Part shown: positions 16,220-24,944 of the stretch, one piece after another
How positions within the stretch are numbered: position 1 is the first letter of the stretch
Layout: each line of letters starts with the position of its first letter
NCBI RefSeq assembly: GCF_014197535.1
Contig: NZ_JACIFV010000006.1
Location: 124,001-188,000 of the forward strand
Direction: 5' to 3'
Length of the DNA: 64,000 nt
Source of the DNA: Rhizobium aethiopicum
GTDB lineage: Bacteria > Pseudomonadota > Alphaproteobacteria > Rhizobiales > Rhizobiaceae
The notes under the pieces: model-generated
Seen by the model: only the letters and a program-made list of their open reading frames with translations
Told to the model about the DNA's origin: nothing
Database searches by the model: none
Position numbers and translations under genes: made by a program

Positions 16220-18762
16220 GCACGTCGATCAGCAGGGTCCTCAACATTGCGGCCGTCCTTCTGCTTCTGGCCACTCCCGCCTTGGCGCAGCAGGACACGG
16301 ATTTTGCCGGCGAGGATGGCGGGCGGGTGATCGGCGGCCAAGCGGCGAAAAAAGGCGAATGGCCCTGGCAGGTGAAGATCCTGGCGCCCGATCCCGAGCA
16401 GCGCGGCCGCTTCGGCGGTCATTGCGGTGGCTCGCTGATCTCCTCGCGCTGGATCCTGACCGCCGCCCATTGCGTCACCAGCGGCCGCTCCGGCAAGCAG
16501 GATCTCTTCGCCCGCGACCTCCTGATCGTCGAGGGAAAGCAGAAGATCGACAAGGTGATCTCGGTCGACGGGCCGGACAAGCCGGGCCTCACCGTCGAAG
16601 ACGTGATCATCCACGAAGATTTCGACCGCAAGGTCTTCGCCAACGACATCGCCCTGATCAAGCTTGCCGAACCCGCCGTCTCGAAGCCGGCAATCCTCGC
16701 CTCCGCCTCGGACGAGGCCGTGGAAAGCCCGGGCCACACCGCCGTCGTCACCGGCTGGGGCTATACCAAGGCCGATCACGGCTGGGATGACAAATACCTG
16801 CCGACCGAACTGCAGGAGGTCGAGCTGCCGCTCGTCTCGCGCGAGGATTGCCGCGCCGCCTATCGCGAGAGCTCGATGCGCATGAACCCGATCGACGAGC
16901 GCAATGTCTGCGCCGGTTACGCCGAGGGCGGCAAGGATGCCTGCCAGGGCGACAGCGGCGGGCCGCTGGTCGCGCAGCGCCCCGACAAGCGCTGGATCCA
17001 GCTCGGCATCGTCAGCTGGGGCGCCGGCTGCGCCGAGGCCGAACATTACGGCGTCTACACCCGCGTCGCCGCCTTCCGCGACTGGATCGCCGAGAAGACC
17101 GATGGCGACGTGCCGAACGCGCCCGACACCTCAGGCGCTTCCGCCGGCGACCAGGTGGCGGCGATCGACACCAAGCGCCGGCCTGCTGCGACCGGCCCGA
17201 CGGCCGGGACGACGCAGAAACAGACGCCGGCCGATGAGCTCGACGCCAACCTTGCGATCACCACGCCGCCCGACGCCACGAAGGCGCCTGCGGTAACGAC
17301 GGAGACTCCACCCGCCGCTTCGCCCGACGGCAACCAGCCCGAGGTTCAGGCCCCGGCTGCCGAGCTGCCGATCACCGTGCGTTCTCCCGGCGACCGCGCG
17401 CTGCTGATCGGCATCGACGATTATGAGATGCGCGAGGCGAAGCTGACGGGCTCGGTCGACGATGTGAAGGCGATGCAGCTCTTCCTCGTCAAGACGGTCG
17501 GCTACCGTCCCGAACAGATCCATATGCTCACCAACCGCAAGGCCAGCCGCGCGGCGATCCTTGCCGAAATCGACGACTGGCTGGTGCGCCAGTCTGAAGC
17601 CGGCAGCCGCGTCTTCCTCTATTTCAGCGGCCAGGGCTCCGAGGAAATGGGCGCCGAGGCGACGACGAGCCCGACGCTGGTTGCCGCCGATGCCAAGCTG
17701 GTGCGCGAGGGGGGCAAGGTGACCGTCACCAACCAGATCCGCGAGACCGAAATCGCCGCCCGGCTGAACAGCCTCAAGGACCGCCGTGTCACGCTGCTGA
17801 TCGATGCCTGCCATGTCGGTCCCGGCAGCCGCAGTGCGGTGGCCGCACCCGCCGGCGGCACGGTGCGCTGCCTCGGCCCGGCACTGGCATCGCTGCAGCC
17901 GCCGAACCGCTCCGGCAAGGAAGCAAAATTCTCCTTCGGCGGCGAAACGGCGATGGTCTGGTCGGCGGTCAATGCCGGCCAATGGGCGCTGGTCGATACC
18001 GAGGCCAAACCGCCGCTCGGCGTCTTCACCCGCCGCTTCATCGAAGGCGTGGAGGAAGGGGTGGCGCGCGCTTCCGACAAGCCTGATGTCAGCAACGCCG
18101 CCCTGCTCGATTACGTCAGGCGCAAATCGGACGAATATTGCCGGGCGCATTCTGGGGACTGCCGCTTCACGCCGGTGCCGCAATTCTACGGCCTGCCGGA
18201 CGCGCTCGGACGCGATGTCGTCACCGGCGAGGAGGCAAAGACGCCGGTCGCCGCCGTCGAAAACACGTTGAAGACCGACAATGAGGCGGGCGTTGCCGTC
18301 GACGTGCTGCCCGGCACCTCGGTCAGCATCGGCGACAAGGTGGCGATGCGCGTCTCCACCAAGAAATCAGGCTATCTGATCCTCGTCGATATCGACGCCG
18401 CCGGCAAGCTGACGCAGCTCTATCCGAACAAGCGCTCGATGGGCCTGAAACCGACGGCCAAGGGCGGCGACAACAGGCTCGATCCGGCACGGCCGGTGGT
18501 CGTGCCCGATGCCCGCAATCCCTATATCGGCTTCGAATATGTGGTGGAGGGGCCGGCCGGCGTCGGCATGGTCGTCGCCATCCTCAGCGACAAGCCGATC
18601 GAAGTGCTCGACCTGCCTGACGTGCCGACACCGCTCGTCGGCCAGCGCGCCGCCTTCAACTATGTCTACGACCTCGCCCGCAGCCTCAGGATCGTCGGCG
18701 ACGACGAGACCGGCGTCCAGGGCAAATGGTCGTTCGATTCCAAATTCTATCGCATCCGCTGA
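16216..18762 (+). CDS. Exported trypsin-like serine protease fused to a His-less caspase-like domain and DUF4384
   Basis: An 848-residue three-part protein. After a signal peptide (1-24, PALA) comes an S1 protease domain (37-292). The zymogen-like cleavage point is R37-VIGG, the triad is His85 (TAAHC), Asp144 (NDIAL) and Ser247 (GDSGG), and Asp241 sits at the S1-pocket position, predicting cleavage after Arg or Lys. A Thr/Pro-rich linker (300-388) leads to a caspase-like domain (RALLIGIDDYE, 394-404). There the usual SGHGS motif reads SGQGS with Gln473, while Cys532 in LIDACHVG remains, so the domain is probably inactive or altered. A DUF4384 domain (about 695-800, TQLYPNKRSMG) ends the chain. 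It overlaps the caspase gene by 4 bases and precedes the serpin by 11. Confidence 0.9.
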   Translation: MSTSISRVLNIAAVLLLLATPALAQQDTDFAGEDGGRVIGGQAAKKGEWPWQVKILAPDPEQRGRFGGHCGGSLISSRWILTAAHCVTSGRSGKQDLFARDLLIVEGKQKIDKVISVDGPDKPGLTVEDVIIHEDFDRKVFANDIALIKLAEPAVSKPAILASASDEAVESPGHTAVVTGWGYTKADHGWDDKYLPTELQEVELPLVSREDCRAAYRESSMRMNPIDERNVCAGYAEGGKDACQGDSGGPLVAQRPDKRWIQLGIVSWGAGCAEAEHYGVYTRVAAFRDWIAEKTDGDVPNAPDTSGASAGDQVAAIDTKRRPAATGPTAGTTQKQTPADELDANLAITTPPDATKAPAVTTETPPAASPDGNQPEVQAPAAELPITVRSPGDRALLIGIDDYEMREAKLTGSVDDVKAMQLFLVKTVGYRPEQIHMLTNRKASRAAILAEIDDWLVRQSEAGSRVFLYFSGQGSEEMGAEATTSPTLVAADAKLVREGGKVTVTNQIRETEIAARLNSLKDRRVTLLIDACHVGPGSRSAVAAPAGGTVRCLGPALASLQPPNRSGKEAKFSFGGETAMVWSAVNAGQWALVDTEAKPPLGVFTRRFIEGVEEGVARASDKPDVSNAALLDYVRRKSDEYCRAHSGDCRFTPVPQFYGLPDALGRDVVTGEEAKTPVAAVENTLKTDNEAGVAVDVLPGTSVSIGDKVAMRVSTKKSGYLILVDIDAAGKLTQLYPNKRSMGLKPTAKGGDNRLDPARPVVVPDARNPYIGFEYVVEGPAGVGMVVAILSDKPIEVLDLPDVPTPLVGQRAAFNYVYDLARSLRIVGDDETGVQGKWSFDSKFYRIR

Positions 18763-18773
18763 AAGAGGAGCGA

Positions 18774-19958
18774 ATGATGCCGAAATCCATTCTGCTGGTG
18801 GGCCTTGCTGCTTCCCTGATGGCGCTGGCGCCCGCCCATGCGGGCGATGCCGCCGATACCAGCGCTGTCCTTGCCGCCCAGGCCGGGCTTGCCGTCGACC
18901 TGATCGACCGCACGCTGGCGAAGGAGGGGGCGGCCAACATCATGGTATCGCCGGCAAGCCTTGCCGCTGCGCTCGGTCTCGCGAGCCTCGGCGCCTCGGA
19001 CGCGGGCAAGGCGGCGATCGCCCGGGGGCTGGGTTTCGGCGATGCGGTCAATGGGCCGGAGAGGGTGCTCGACGAGATGAACCCGAAGACGCCGCCGGCG
19101 GCGGATGCGCCGCTCGCTTCAGGCGTTGCGATCGTCTTCGACGACAAGCTGGCGCTCGTCCCCGATGCGCTTTCCATGCTGGCCGGTCATCGCATCAAGC
19201 CATCGATCGAGGATCTCGACCAGGCCCAATCGGTCGAGCACATCAATGGCTGGGTCAGGCAGGCGACGCGCGACGCCATTCCGGCGATCCTCGAAACGCC
19301 GCCCGGCGGCGGCTTCATCAGCCTCGGAGCGCTTTCCTTCAAAGCCCGCTGGAAAACCGCCTTCGAGGAGAAGAGCCCGGCGGCGCCCTTCCGGCGGCCG
19401 GACGGCTCGACGGTCTCGGTGCCGATGATGCATCTTGCCGGCGACGGCCAGAAATTCCGCGTCGATGATCGTTTCGCAGCCGTCGACCTCGCCTATTCAG
19501 GCGAAACCTACCGTATGGTGGTGATCGCGGCGCGCTCGGAAAAGGGCGTCGGCGGCGCCGATCTCAAAACCCTTGCGTCCTGGCTTCAGGGGGAGAAATT
19601 CGAACCCGCCAAGGGCGAAATCTTCCTGCCCCGCTTTTCCCTCAACGACGGGCGTGATTTGATGCCGACACTCCACGCGATGGGCCTTTCGCCCGAAAAG
19701 GCGAGCGATGCGGCTTTTCCCGGGTTCACCACGGAAAACATCAGCTTGTCGCGGGTTCTGCAGAAGACGATGATCAAGGTCGATGAGAACGGCACTGAAG
19801 CGGCGGCGGCAACGGCCGTGGTCACGGAGCGCAGCATCGATCCGAAACTGGTGCGGGTGAGCGCCGATGCCCGTTTCGCCTTTGCGCTCCGCGATACGAA
19901 GACCGGCCTGTTTCTCGCCGCCGGCCTGATCGGCGATCCGCTTCTGGCGGGTGAATGA
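18774..19958 (+). CDS. Exported serpin (serine protease inhibitor)
   Basis: A 394-residue serpin, the usual family length, with a signal peptide (ending PAHA). AGAGGAG precedes two adjacent ATGs (18774 and 18777). Family marks seen: NIMVSPASLAAALGLASLGA near the N-terminus, FISLGALSFKARWKTAF, the hinge DENGTEAAAATAVV, and the C-terminal block FAFALRDTKTGLFLAAGLIGDP (quoted parts FAFALRDTKTG and AAGLIGDP). The small-residue hinge is that of an inhibitory serpin. The reactive loop continues TERSID, and counting from the hinge puts the scissile bond at or next to Arg-Ser, fitting a trypsin-like target. The gene lies 11 bases after a secreted trypsin-like protease, its likely partner. Confidence 0.92.
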   Translation: MMPKSILLVGLAASLMALAPAHAGDAADTSAVLAAQAGLAVDLIDRTLAKEGAANIMVSPASLAAALGLASLGASDAGKAAIARGLGFGDAVNGPERVLDEMNPKTPPAADAPLASGVAIVFDDKLALVPDALSMLAGHRIKPSIEDLDQAQSVEHINGWVRQATRDAIPAILETPPGGGFISLGALSFKARWKTAFEEKSPAAPFRRPDGSTVSVPMMHLAGDGQKFRVDDRFAAVDLAYSGETYRMVVIAARSEKGVGGADLKTLASWLQGEKFEPAKGEIFLPRFSLNDGRDLMPTLHAMGLSPEKASDAAFPGFTTENISLSRVLQKTMIKVDENGTEAAAATAVVTERSIDPKLVRVSADARFAFALRDTKTGLFLAAGLIGDPLLAGE

Positions 19959-19999
19959 CATCTGGTTTGATGAAGACAAAATGGCAGGGGGACACGTGC

Positions 20000-22405
20000 A
20001 TGAGAAGTGATCTGATCGCCCGCTACACGATCGGCGAGCCGGTCTATGAAAACGAGTTCATCGTCTATCCGGCTCAGGACAAGCGGATGGATCGTTCGGT
20101 CTTCATCGTCGCGCCCGATGTGGCGCTGAAGCTGGACAAGGCGCGCTTCGAGCGGGTCTGGACCTCGGTCAACGAGGCCAAGTCGCTGACGGCGCGACGC
20201 TTCGTCGAAATCGAGGATCTCATCCCGCCGTCGCCGGAAGACGACAATTTCTACATCGTCGAGAAGCGGCCGTCGAAGACGCTGCACCAATATCTCGAGG
20301 AAACCGAGATGGTCGCCTATGACCGCGCCATCGAGATCGGCCGCCACATCCTCGAAGGGCTGGCGACGCTGCACGGGGCGGGTTACGCCCATAATGCCCT
20401 GACCGACCAGTGCATCTACGTGTCGGAGGATTATTCCGGCCTCTCGGTCAGGATCGGCAACCTGCACCTGATCTCCAAGATCGGCGAGCATATCATCCCG
20501 CCCTATGCGCCGGAATTCGGCGCGCCGGAGATCTATGCCAGCGGCACCTTCTCGGCTTCCGCCGCGCTCGACATCTATGCGATGGGCATGATCGCCTACA
20601 AGCTCTTCCTGCCGCGGCAGACCTATGCCAGCGTCTTCGACAGCGTCATGGTCTGGGAGGACGAGCACCAGCGCGAGCAGAGCTGGAAGAACATCCATCT
20701 CGACCCCTCCAATATCTTCCCGCGCCTCGACGTGCTGATCCCCGGTTTTCCCGAAGGTCTGGCCAGCCTGGTCGAGAGAATGCTGAGCCGCGACCCGGCC
20801 CAGCGCCCGCGCATGGGCGCCGATGCGCTCGGCGAATTCAGCCGTGTCACGACAGGCATCCAGCCGATGGCCTGGGATCCGCGCGGCGGCATGCCGCAAC
20901 AGCCGGAAGCGCTGAAGCGGAAGAAATGGACGCTCGCGCATTTCTCGATGATCGGTGCGCTGCTCCTGATCTGCATCGGCGTCGGCGTCGTCACCATCCC
21001 GAAGCTGCTGCGCCCGGATCCCAAGCTCGTCGCCGATGTCGGCACCTGGAAGAAGGAGGCCGAAAGCCGCAGGGACAAAGCCATCGCCGCCAAGGCGCCT
21101 GAACGCCCCTCCGGCGACGAGGCGAGGCTCTCCTATGATGCCGGCGCCGCGGCGCTGACCGAGGCCAATGCCCTGCTCAAGGACGAAGACTATAAGAAGG
21201 CGCTTCCCGGCTATCAGAAGGCCGCCATCAGCCTCGGCAAATCGCTAATCACCATCGCGAAAGAAAATGCCGAAAAGGCCAAGTCTGCCGCTGCCGCCGC
21301 CGGCGGTGACAAGGCGCCGAGTTTCGCCGAGGCCGACAGCAAGATGAAGGCCGCAGCCGACAACGCCGCCGCCCAGCAGATGCACGGCGCGGTCGATAAT
21401 TACGAGGCGGCGAGAACGGCTTACGACGATCTCGCCAAGGCGCTGACCGCGCTGACGGCGGCCGAAAAGGACGCTGCGGCAAAACGCGAAACCGTCACCC
21501 GCATCGGCGCCGGCGACAGCCCCGACGCCGCCAAGGCGAGCGGCCTGATGACGGAGGCGAAAGCCAAGGCCGAGCAATGGCAGCTGCCGGCCGCGACCTC
21601 GGGCTATGGCGACGCCGCCAAACTCTTCGCCGCGCTGATATCGGATGTCATGGCGGCCAAGGATGAGGCGACGGCGCTGAGGCAGAACGTCACCGATCTC
21701 CACGCCTCGCTGACGACACGCGCCGGGCCCGCAGATCCGACACTTGCCGCACTGGCGCCGAAACTCACCGAGGCCGATGGCCGCTACACCGCCGAGGCCT
21801 ACAAGCTCGCCATCGCTTCCTACCAGCCGATCCTCACCGACCTCGAAGCGCTGTCGGCGCGCGGCTTCTGTCCGGTTGCACCGAATGTCGCCTTCGAGAC
21901 CATTCCGGCCGGTAGCTATTCGCTTGACAATGTCCGGCTGATGACCTCGTCGCTGAAGGAGCTCGGCGGCATGCTCGGCGTCGCCAATGGCGCCGTGAAG
22001 GTCGAAAAATCCTTCTGCATGCAGGCGAAAGCGGTCACCCGCGCCGAGATGGCAGAGTATTACACCGCCAACTCCGACCCGGCCTCGGCCCAGGCCTATG
22101 CCGGCAATCCCGAGCAGCCGGCCGACGACGTGCCGCTCGCCGAGGCGCAGAACTATACCGCTTGGCTGTCGAAACAGCTGAACGCCCCCGTCCACCTGCC
22201 GTCGGCAACCGAATGGATGGCGAGCGCCGTCAAGCTGACGACGGAAAAACTGCCCGACAACGGCGACATCATCCTCCAATGGAGCGCCACCCCCTGCGAA
22301 GCCGGCGGCAACGTCGCCTTCATGGCGCAGGAAGGCTCCACCTTCGTCGTCTGCTCGGATGCTTCGGCCGGCGGCATTTTTCGGGTCAGTGCTGAGTTGA
22401 GGTGA
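20000..22405 (+). CDS. Transmembrane pseudokinase with periplasmic SUMF1/FGE-like domain
   Basis: An 801-residue protein. I chose the ATG at 20000 (CAGGGGGACACGTGC before it); the frame is open 15 codons upstream. Residues 10-285 have a protein-kinase fold layout (LEGLATLHGAGYAHNALTD, APEFGAPEIYASG, ALDIYAMGMIAYKLF, MLSRDPAQRP). The HRD aspartate is lost (HNA at 131-133), DFG reads GNL (153-155) and the glycine loop is absent, so it should not transfer phosphate. One membrane segment (313-335) is followed by a long Ala/Lys-rich helical, coiled-coil-like region (340-620). The C-terminus (about 630-801) resembles formylglycine-generating-enzyme/SUMF1 domains (AVTRAEMAEYY, LAEAQNYTAWLSKQL, LPSATEWMASA). 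Predicted topology: pseudokinase in the cytoplasm, SUMF1 domain in the periplasm. Last gene of the serpin operon. Confidence 0.85.
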   Translation: MRSDLIARYTIGEPVYENEFIVYPAQDKRMDRSVFIVAPDVALKLDKARFERVWTSVNEAKSLTARRFVEIEDLIPPSPEDDNFYIVEKRPSKTLHQYLEETEMVAYDRAIEIGRHILEGLATLHGAGYAHNALTDQCIYVSEDYSGLSVRIGNLHLISKIGEHIIPPYAPEFGAPEIYASGTFSASAALDIYAMGMIAYKLFLPRQTYASVFDSVMVWEDEHQREQSWKNIHLDPSNIFPRLDVLIPGFPEGLASLVERMLSRDPAQRPRMGADALGEFSRVTTGIQPMAWDPRGGMPQQPEALKRKKWTLAHFSMIGALLLICIGVGVVTIPKLLRPDPKLVADVGTWKKEAESRRDKAIAAKAPERPSGDEARLSYDAGAAALTEANALLKDEDYKKALPGYQKAAISLGKSLITIAKENAEKAKSAAAAAGGDKAPSFAEADSKMKAAADNAAAQQMHGAVDNYEAARTAYDDLAKALTALTAAEKDAAAKRETVTRIGAGDSPDAAKASGLMTEAKAKAEQWQLPAATSGYGDAAKLFAALISDVMAAKDEATALRQNVTDLHASLTTRAGPADPTLAALAPKLTEADGRYTAEAYKLAIASYQPILTDLEALSARGFCPVAPNVAFETIPAGSYSLDNVRLMTSSLKELGGMLGVANGAVKVEKSFCMQAKAVTRAEMAEYYTANSDPASAQAYAGNPEQPADDVPLAEAQNYTAWLSKQLNAPVHLPSATEWMASAVKLTTEKLPDNGDIILQWSATPCEAGGNVAFMAQEGSTFVVCSDASAGGIFRVSAELR

Positions 22406-22512
22406 GGGCGGCGACCTGGAAAATGAAAAGGGAGATTGGTGTGCCGCTGAACAACTGAGTGGGATGATTCCAGGATGGCGCGTCTCGTTCGGGAAGTGTC
22501 AGCGGGCCTTGC

Positions 22513-22563
22513 TCCCCCTTCTCCCCAGCGGGGAGAAGGTGCCCGTAGGGCGGATGAGGGGGC
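22513..22563. repeat. Dispersed palindromic intergenic repeat (CCCCTTCTCCCC type)
   Basis: CCTTCTCCCCAGCGGGGAGAAGG (arms CCTTCTCCCC and GGGGAGAAGG) followed by a conserved tail TGCCCGTAGGGCGGATGAGGGGG. The same design recurs at 36841-36893 in this window. It is a common intergenic element in Rhizobium. It lies 110 bases after the serpin operon and may act as a transcript end. Confidence 0.65.
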
Positions 22564-22698
22564 CACACGGCACACCATTCATGAGCCCATTAGCTGCTTC
22601 CATTCGCTCTAAACGATAGGCGATGCAACCGCTTGGTCGAAGGAACTACAGGTTAGCCAACTCAATTTTGGGCCCATCAATCACCACGGAGCTTCGAC

Positions 22699-23451
22699 AT
22701 GCCTGAACCACGCTCGCCACGCCTTGCGGTTCTTATCGATGCCGACAACGCCTCCGCGAAGATCGTTGACGGTCTATTCGAGGAAATAGCCAAGATTGGT
22801 GAAGCGAGCGTGCGGCGCATCTATGGCGACTTCGCCAATGCTCGCTCCAAGGCATGGATCGACGTCCTTGCAAAACACGCGATCATCCCTCAACAACAGT
22901 TTGCCTACACCACGGGTAAGAATGCGTCCGACATCACGCTGGTCATCGATGCGATGGACCTGCTCCATAGTGGCCGCTTCGACGGTTTCTGCTTGGTGTC
23001 ATCGGATAGCGATTTCACGCGTCTCGCCTCACGCATCCGAGAACAAGGGATCGATGTCTTCGGCTTCGGGGAACAGAAGACGCCGGAGAGTTTCCGCCAA
23101 GCATGCCGGCGGTTTATCTACACGGAAAATCTGGCGCCTTCAGTCGTATCGAACGGAGCGGGCACCGTACAGGCCGCGTCTTCATTACGGCCGCCTAGCG
23201 CCGCAACGCCGATCATCAAAAGAGTAATCGCAGAGATGGAGACAGAGGATGGATGGATCCCGCTCGGCGCGGTTGGAGCCCGACTCGCCAATCTGGCATC
23301 TGACTTCGACCCACGGACGTTCGGATTCAAGAAGTTGAGCGATCTGATTAAGAAGACGAACTCCTTCGAGGTCGATCATGCCGAAGGCCGTCCGCTTCGA
23401 ATCCGCCTGAAATCTGCGCCAACAAAAAGCAGCGTGAAGTCGGCAACCTAA
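22699..23451 (+). CDS. NYN-domain RNase-like protein with C-terminal LOTUS/OST-HTH domain
   Basis: A 250-residue cytoplasmic protein; GGAGCTTCGAC supports the ATG. The N-terminal 145 residues are a NYN (LabA/DUF88, PIN-like) domain, with acidic residues in LAVLIDADNAS (Asp14, Asp16), RIYGDFAN, ITLVIDAMDLL and LVSSDSDF. These form the usual metal-binding nuclease site. Residues about 165-240 match a LOTUS/OST-HTH domain (PIIKRVIAEMETEDGWIPLG, FDPRTFGFKKLSDLIKK), which binds RNA in other proteins. The pairing suggests an RNA-cleaving or RNA-processing enzyme. It stands alone between the serpin operon and a DUF982 gene. Confidence 0.88.
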   Translation: MPEPRSPRLAVLIDADNASAKIVDGLFEEIAKIGEASVRRIYGDFANARSKAWIDVLAKHAIIPQQQFAYTTGKNASDITLVIDAMDLLHSGRFDGFCLVSSDSDFTRLASRIREQGIDVFGFGEQKTPESFRQACRRFIYTENLAPSVVSNGAGTVQAASSLRPPSAATPIIKRVIAEMETEDGWIPLGAVGARLANLASDFDPRTFGFKKLSDLIKKTNSFEVDHAEGRPLRIRLKSAPTKSSVKSAT

Positions 23452-23739
23452 CGCATCGGCAGATAACGCGAGATTGGATCTTAGATCCGCCAGAAGCGCT
23501 CGCGGGTTTCAGCCGAAACATCGGAACGTCCGAGGACATTCGCATTTCGATATGAATTGGATCGTCGCTTCCTCTTCCGGCGTCGGCCTCCTCAGCGTCA
23601 GCGCTGAATTACGGCGAACTATCAATCACAAATTCGCGCTTAAGCCGTGCCTTACGATAGATTTCAATTCCAAATTTTTAAATACGCGCGTACATTGAAC
23701 ATGGGGACTGCAGTATCCGTGCGTTGAGGGGTCGGGAAA

Positions 23740-24051
23740 ATGTGCTGGAATACATCATCAGCATTCACGCCTGTCGGGTTTGCTTTGCGAGGTCCGAAAT
23801 CTCGCAAGATCGTGTGGACATTGGGCGACGCGGCGCGTCTCCTGATGAACGACTGGCCTTGTGATGACGGCGAGGAATATATGGCTGCCGTCAAAGCCTG
23901 CGTCGACGCCATCACCGGCAAAATTGCCCCGGAACAATTCCGCGAAGTGCTTCTGCGTGCGGCCGACGAGGCGGGTATCCGTACTCTATCGCTCGTTCCG
24001 CAGGGAATGGGTGAGCGGCGGCCGGGTTTGCTGCCGATAATGCGATCGTAG
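23740..24051 (+). CDS. DUF982 small protein
   Basis: A 103-residue protein of the DUF982 family, a group found mostly in rhizobia and of unknown function. The typical core is VWTLGDAARLLMNDWPCDDGEEY, then KACVDAITGKIAPEQFREVLLRAADEAGI (quoted in parts: AARLLMNDWP, DDGEEYMAAVKAC, VLLRAADEAGI). A GAGGGG about 10 bases upstream could serve the ATG at 23740. It stands alone, with about 290 bases of non-coding DNA on each side in which I see nothing else. The tail after AGIRTLSL is unusually rich in Arg and Gly. Confidence 0.75.
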   Translation: MCWNTSSAFTPVGFALRGPKSRKIVWTLGDAARLLMNDWPCDDGEEYMAAVKACVDAITGKIAPEQFREVLLRAADEAGIRTLSLVPQGMGERRPGLLPIMRS

Positions 24052-24320
24052 GCCGCACGTCCAGCGACCAATCCTTTTAGACGTCACCTCCGCGCCTACA
24101 GAAGCGCTCGCTGGGCTCGGCGAGAGGAACGGCAGATTTGGGGCCTGTAGCGGACTGGCAGCTCCCGGTGATCGTTCACTCAGTAGAAGACGTTCAAATC
24201 GATGCGCGAAGTTTTCAGGTCCGGATTGTGGCACAAAGGTACCGGCTCATCACCATCTGTCGATGTAGGAGCCTCAGCTCTTGCAAGTGATAACACCCCG
24301 TTTTCTCCAAATAGCTGCTT

Positions 24321-24944
24321 TCAGTCCTTCAGAATGCCAGCGATCCTAACCAAATCTGCAACTGACGATGCTTGCATTTTCCGCATCATGTGGCCGCGGT
24401 GAAGCTTTACGGTGGCCTCGGCGAGCTGAACCTCAGCCGCAATCTGCTTGTTCAGTTTCCCGGCGACGACCAATGCCATGATCTGCCGCTCACGCTTGGT
24501 AAGCTTGGAATGCCTCAAGCGCAACCCAGCCATTTGGTTTGCTTCTTTGCGTCGAGCATCATCATCCGCCAAAGCGCGGTTTACCGCCTCCAGTAAATCC
24601 TGTTCACGCACGGGCTTTGTCAGGACATCAATAGCTCCGGCTTTCATTGCGCGGACCGCCATCGCGACATCGACATGGGCGCTGATCAGCACCACCGACC
24701 TTGGATGTCGGCTTTTCGTCAGAGCTTCTTGAAACTCCAGACCGCTCTGGCCTGGCAGACGAATATCCAGAACAATACAGCCTGCCCGGTCGGGATCATC
24801 CGCAGAAAGGAACTCCGGCACCGAGCAATGGGTTTCAGTGGCGTGCCCTACGGATTCGAACAATCCCCTCAAAGCTTCGCGGACGCTTTCGTCGTCATCT
24901 ATGATGATGACGGTCGGCGGACTTCTTTTGCGATCATCGATCAT
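24321..24944 (-). CDS. FixJ/NarL-type response regulator
   Basis: A 207-residue two-domain regulator. The receiver domain (10-125) has acidic residues IIIDDDES, the phosphoacceptor Asp60 in IVLDIRLPG and Lys110 in VLTKPV. The LuxR-type helix-turn-helix (about 145-205) reads LTKRERQIMALVVAGKLNKQIA and ATVKLHRGHMMRKM (the FixJ subclass). I chose the ATG at 24944, which overlaps the end of the kinase gene by 11 bases; the frame upstream is inside the kinase. It is surely the partner of that PAS histidine kinase. Targets cannot be told from the sequence. Confidence 0.92.
   Translation of the reverse strand: MIDDRKRSPPTVIIIDDDESVREALRGLFESVGHATETHCSVPEFLSADDPDRAGCIVLDIRLPGQSGLEFQEALTKSRHPRSVVLISAHVDVAMAVRAMKAGAIDVLTKPVREQDLLEAVNRALADDDARRKEANQMAGLRLRHSKLTKRERQIMALVVAGKLNKQIAAEVQLAEATVKLHRGHMMRKMQASSVADLVRIAGILKD

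Noticed and set aside
23574..23616. Short similarity to the end of the pseudokinase gene (VSAELR)
   Set aside because: Only about 20 bases match and no longer duplication can be followed.
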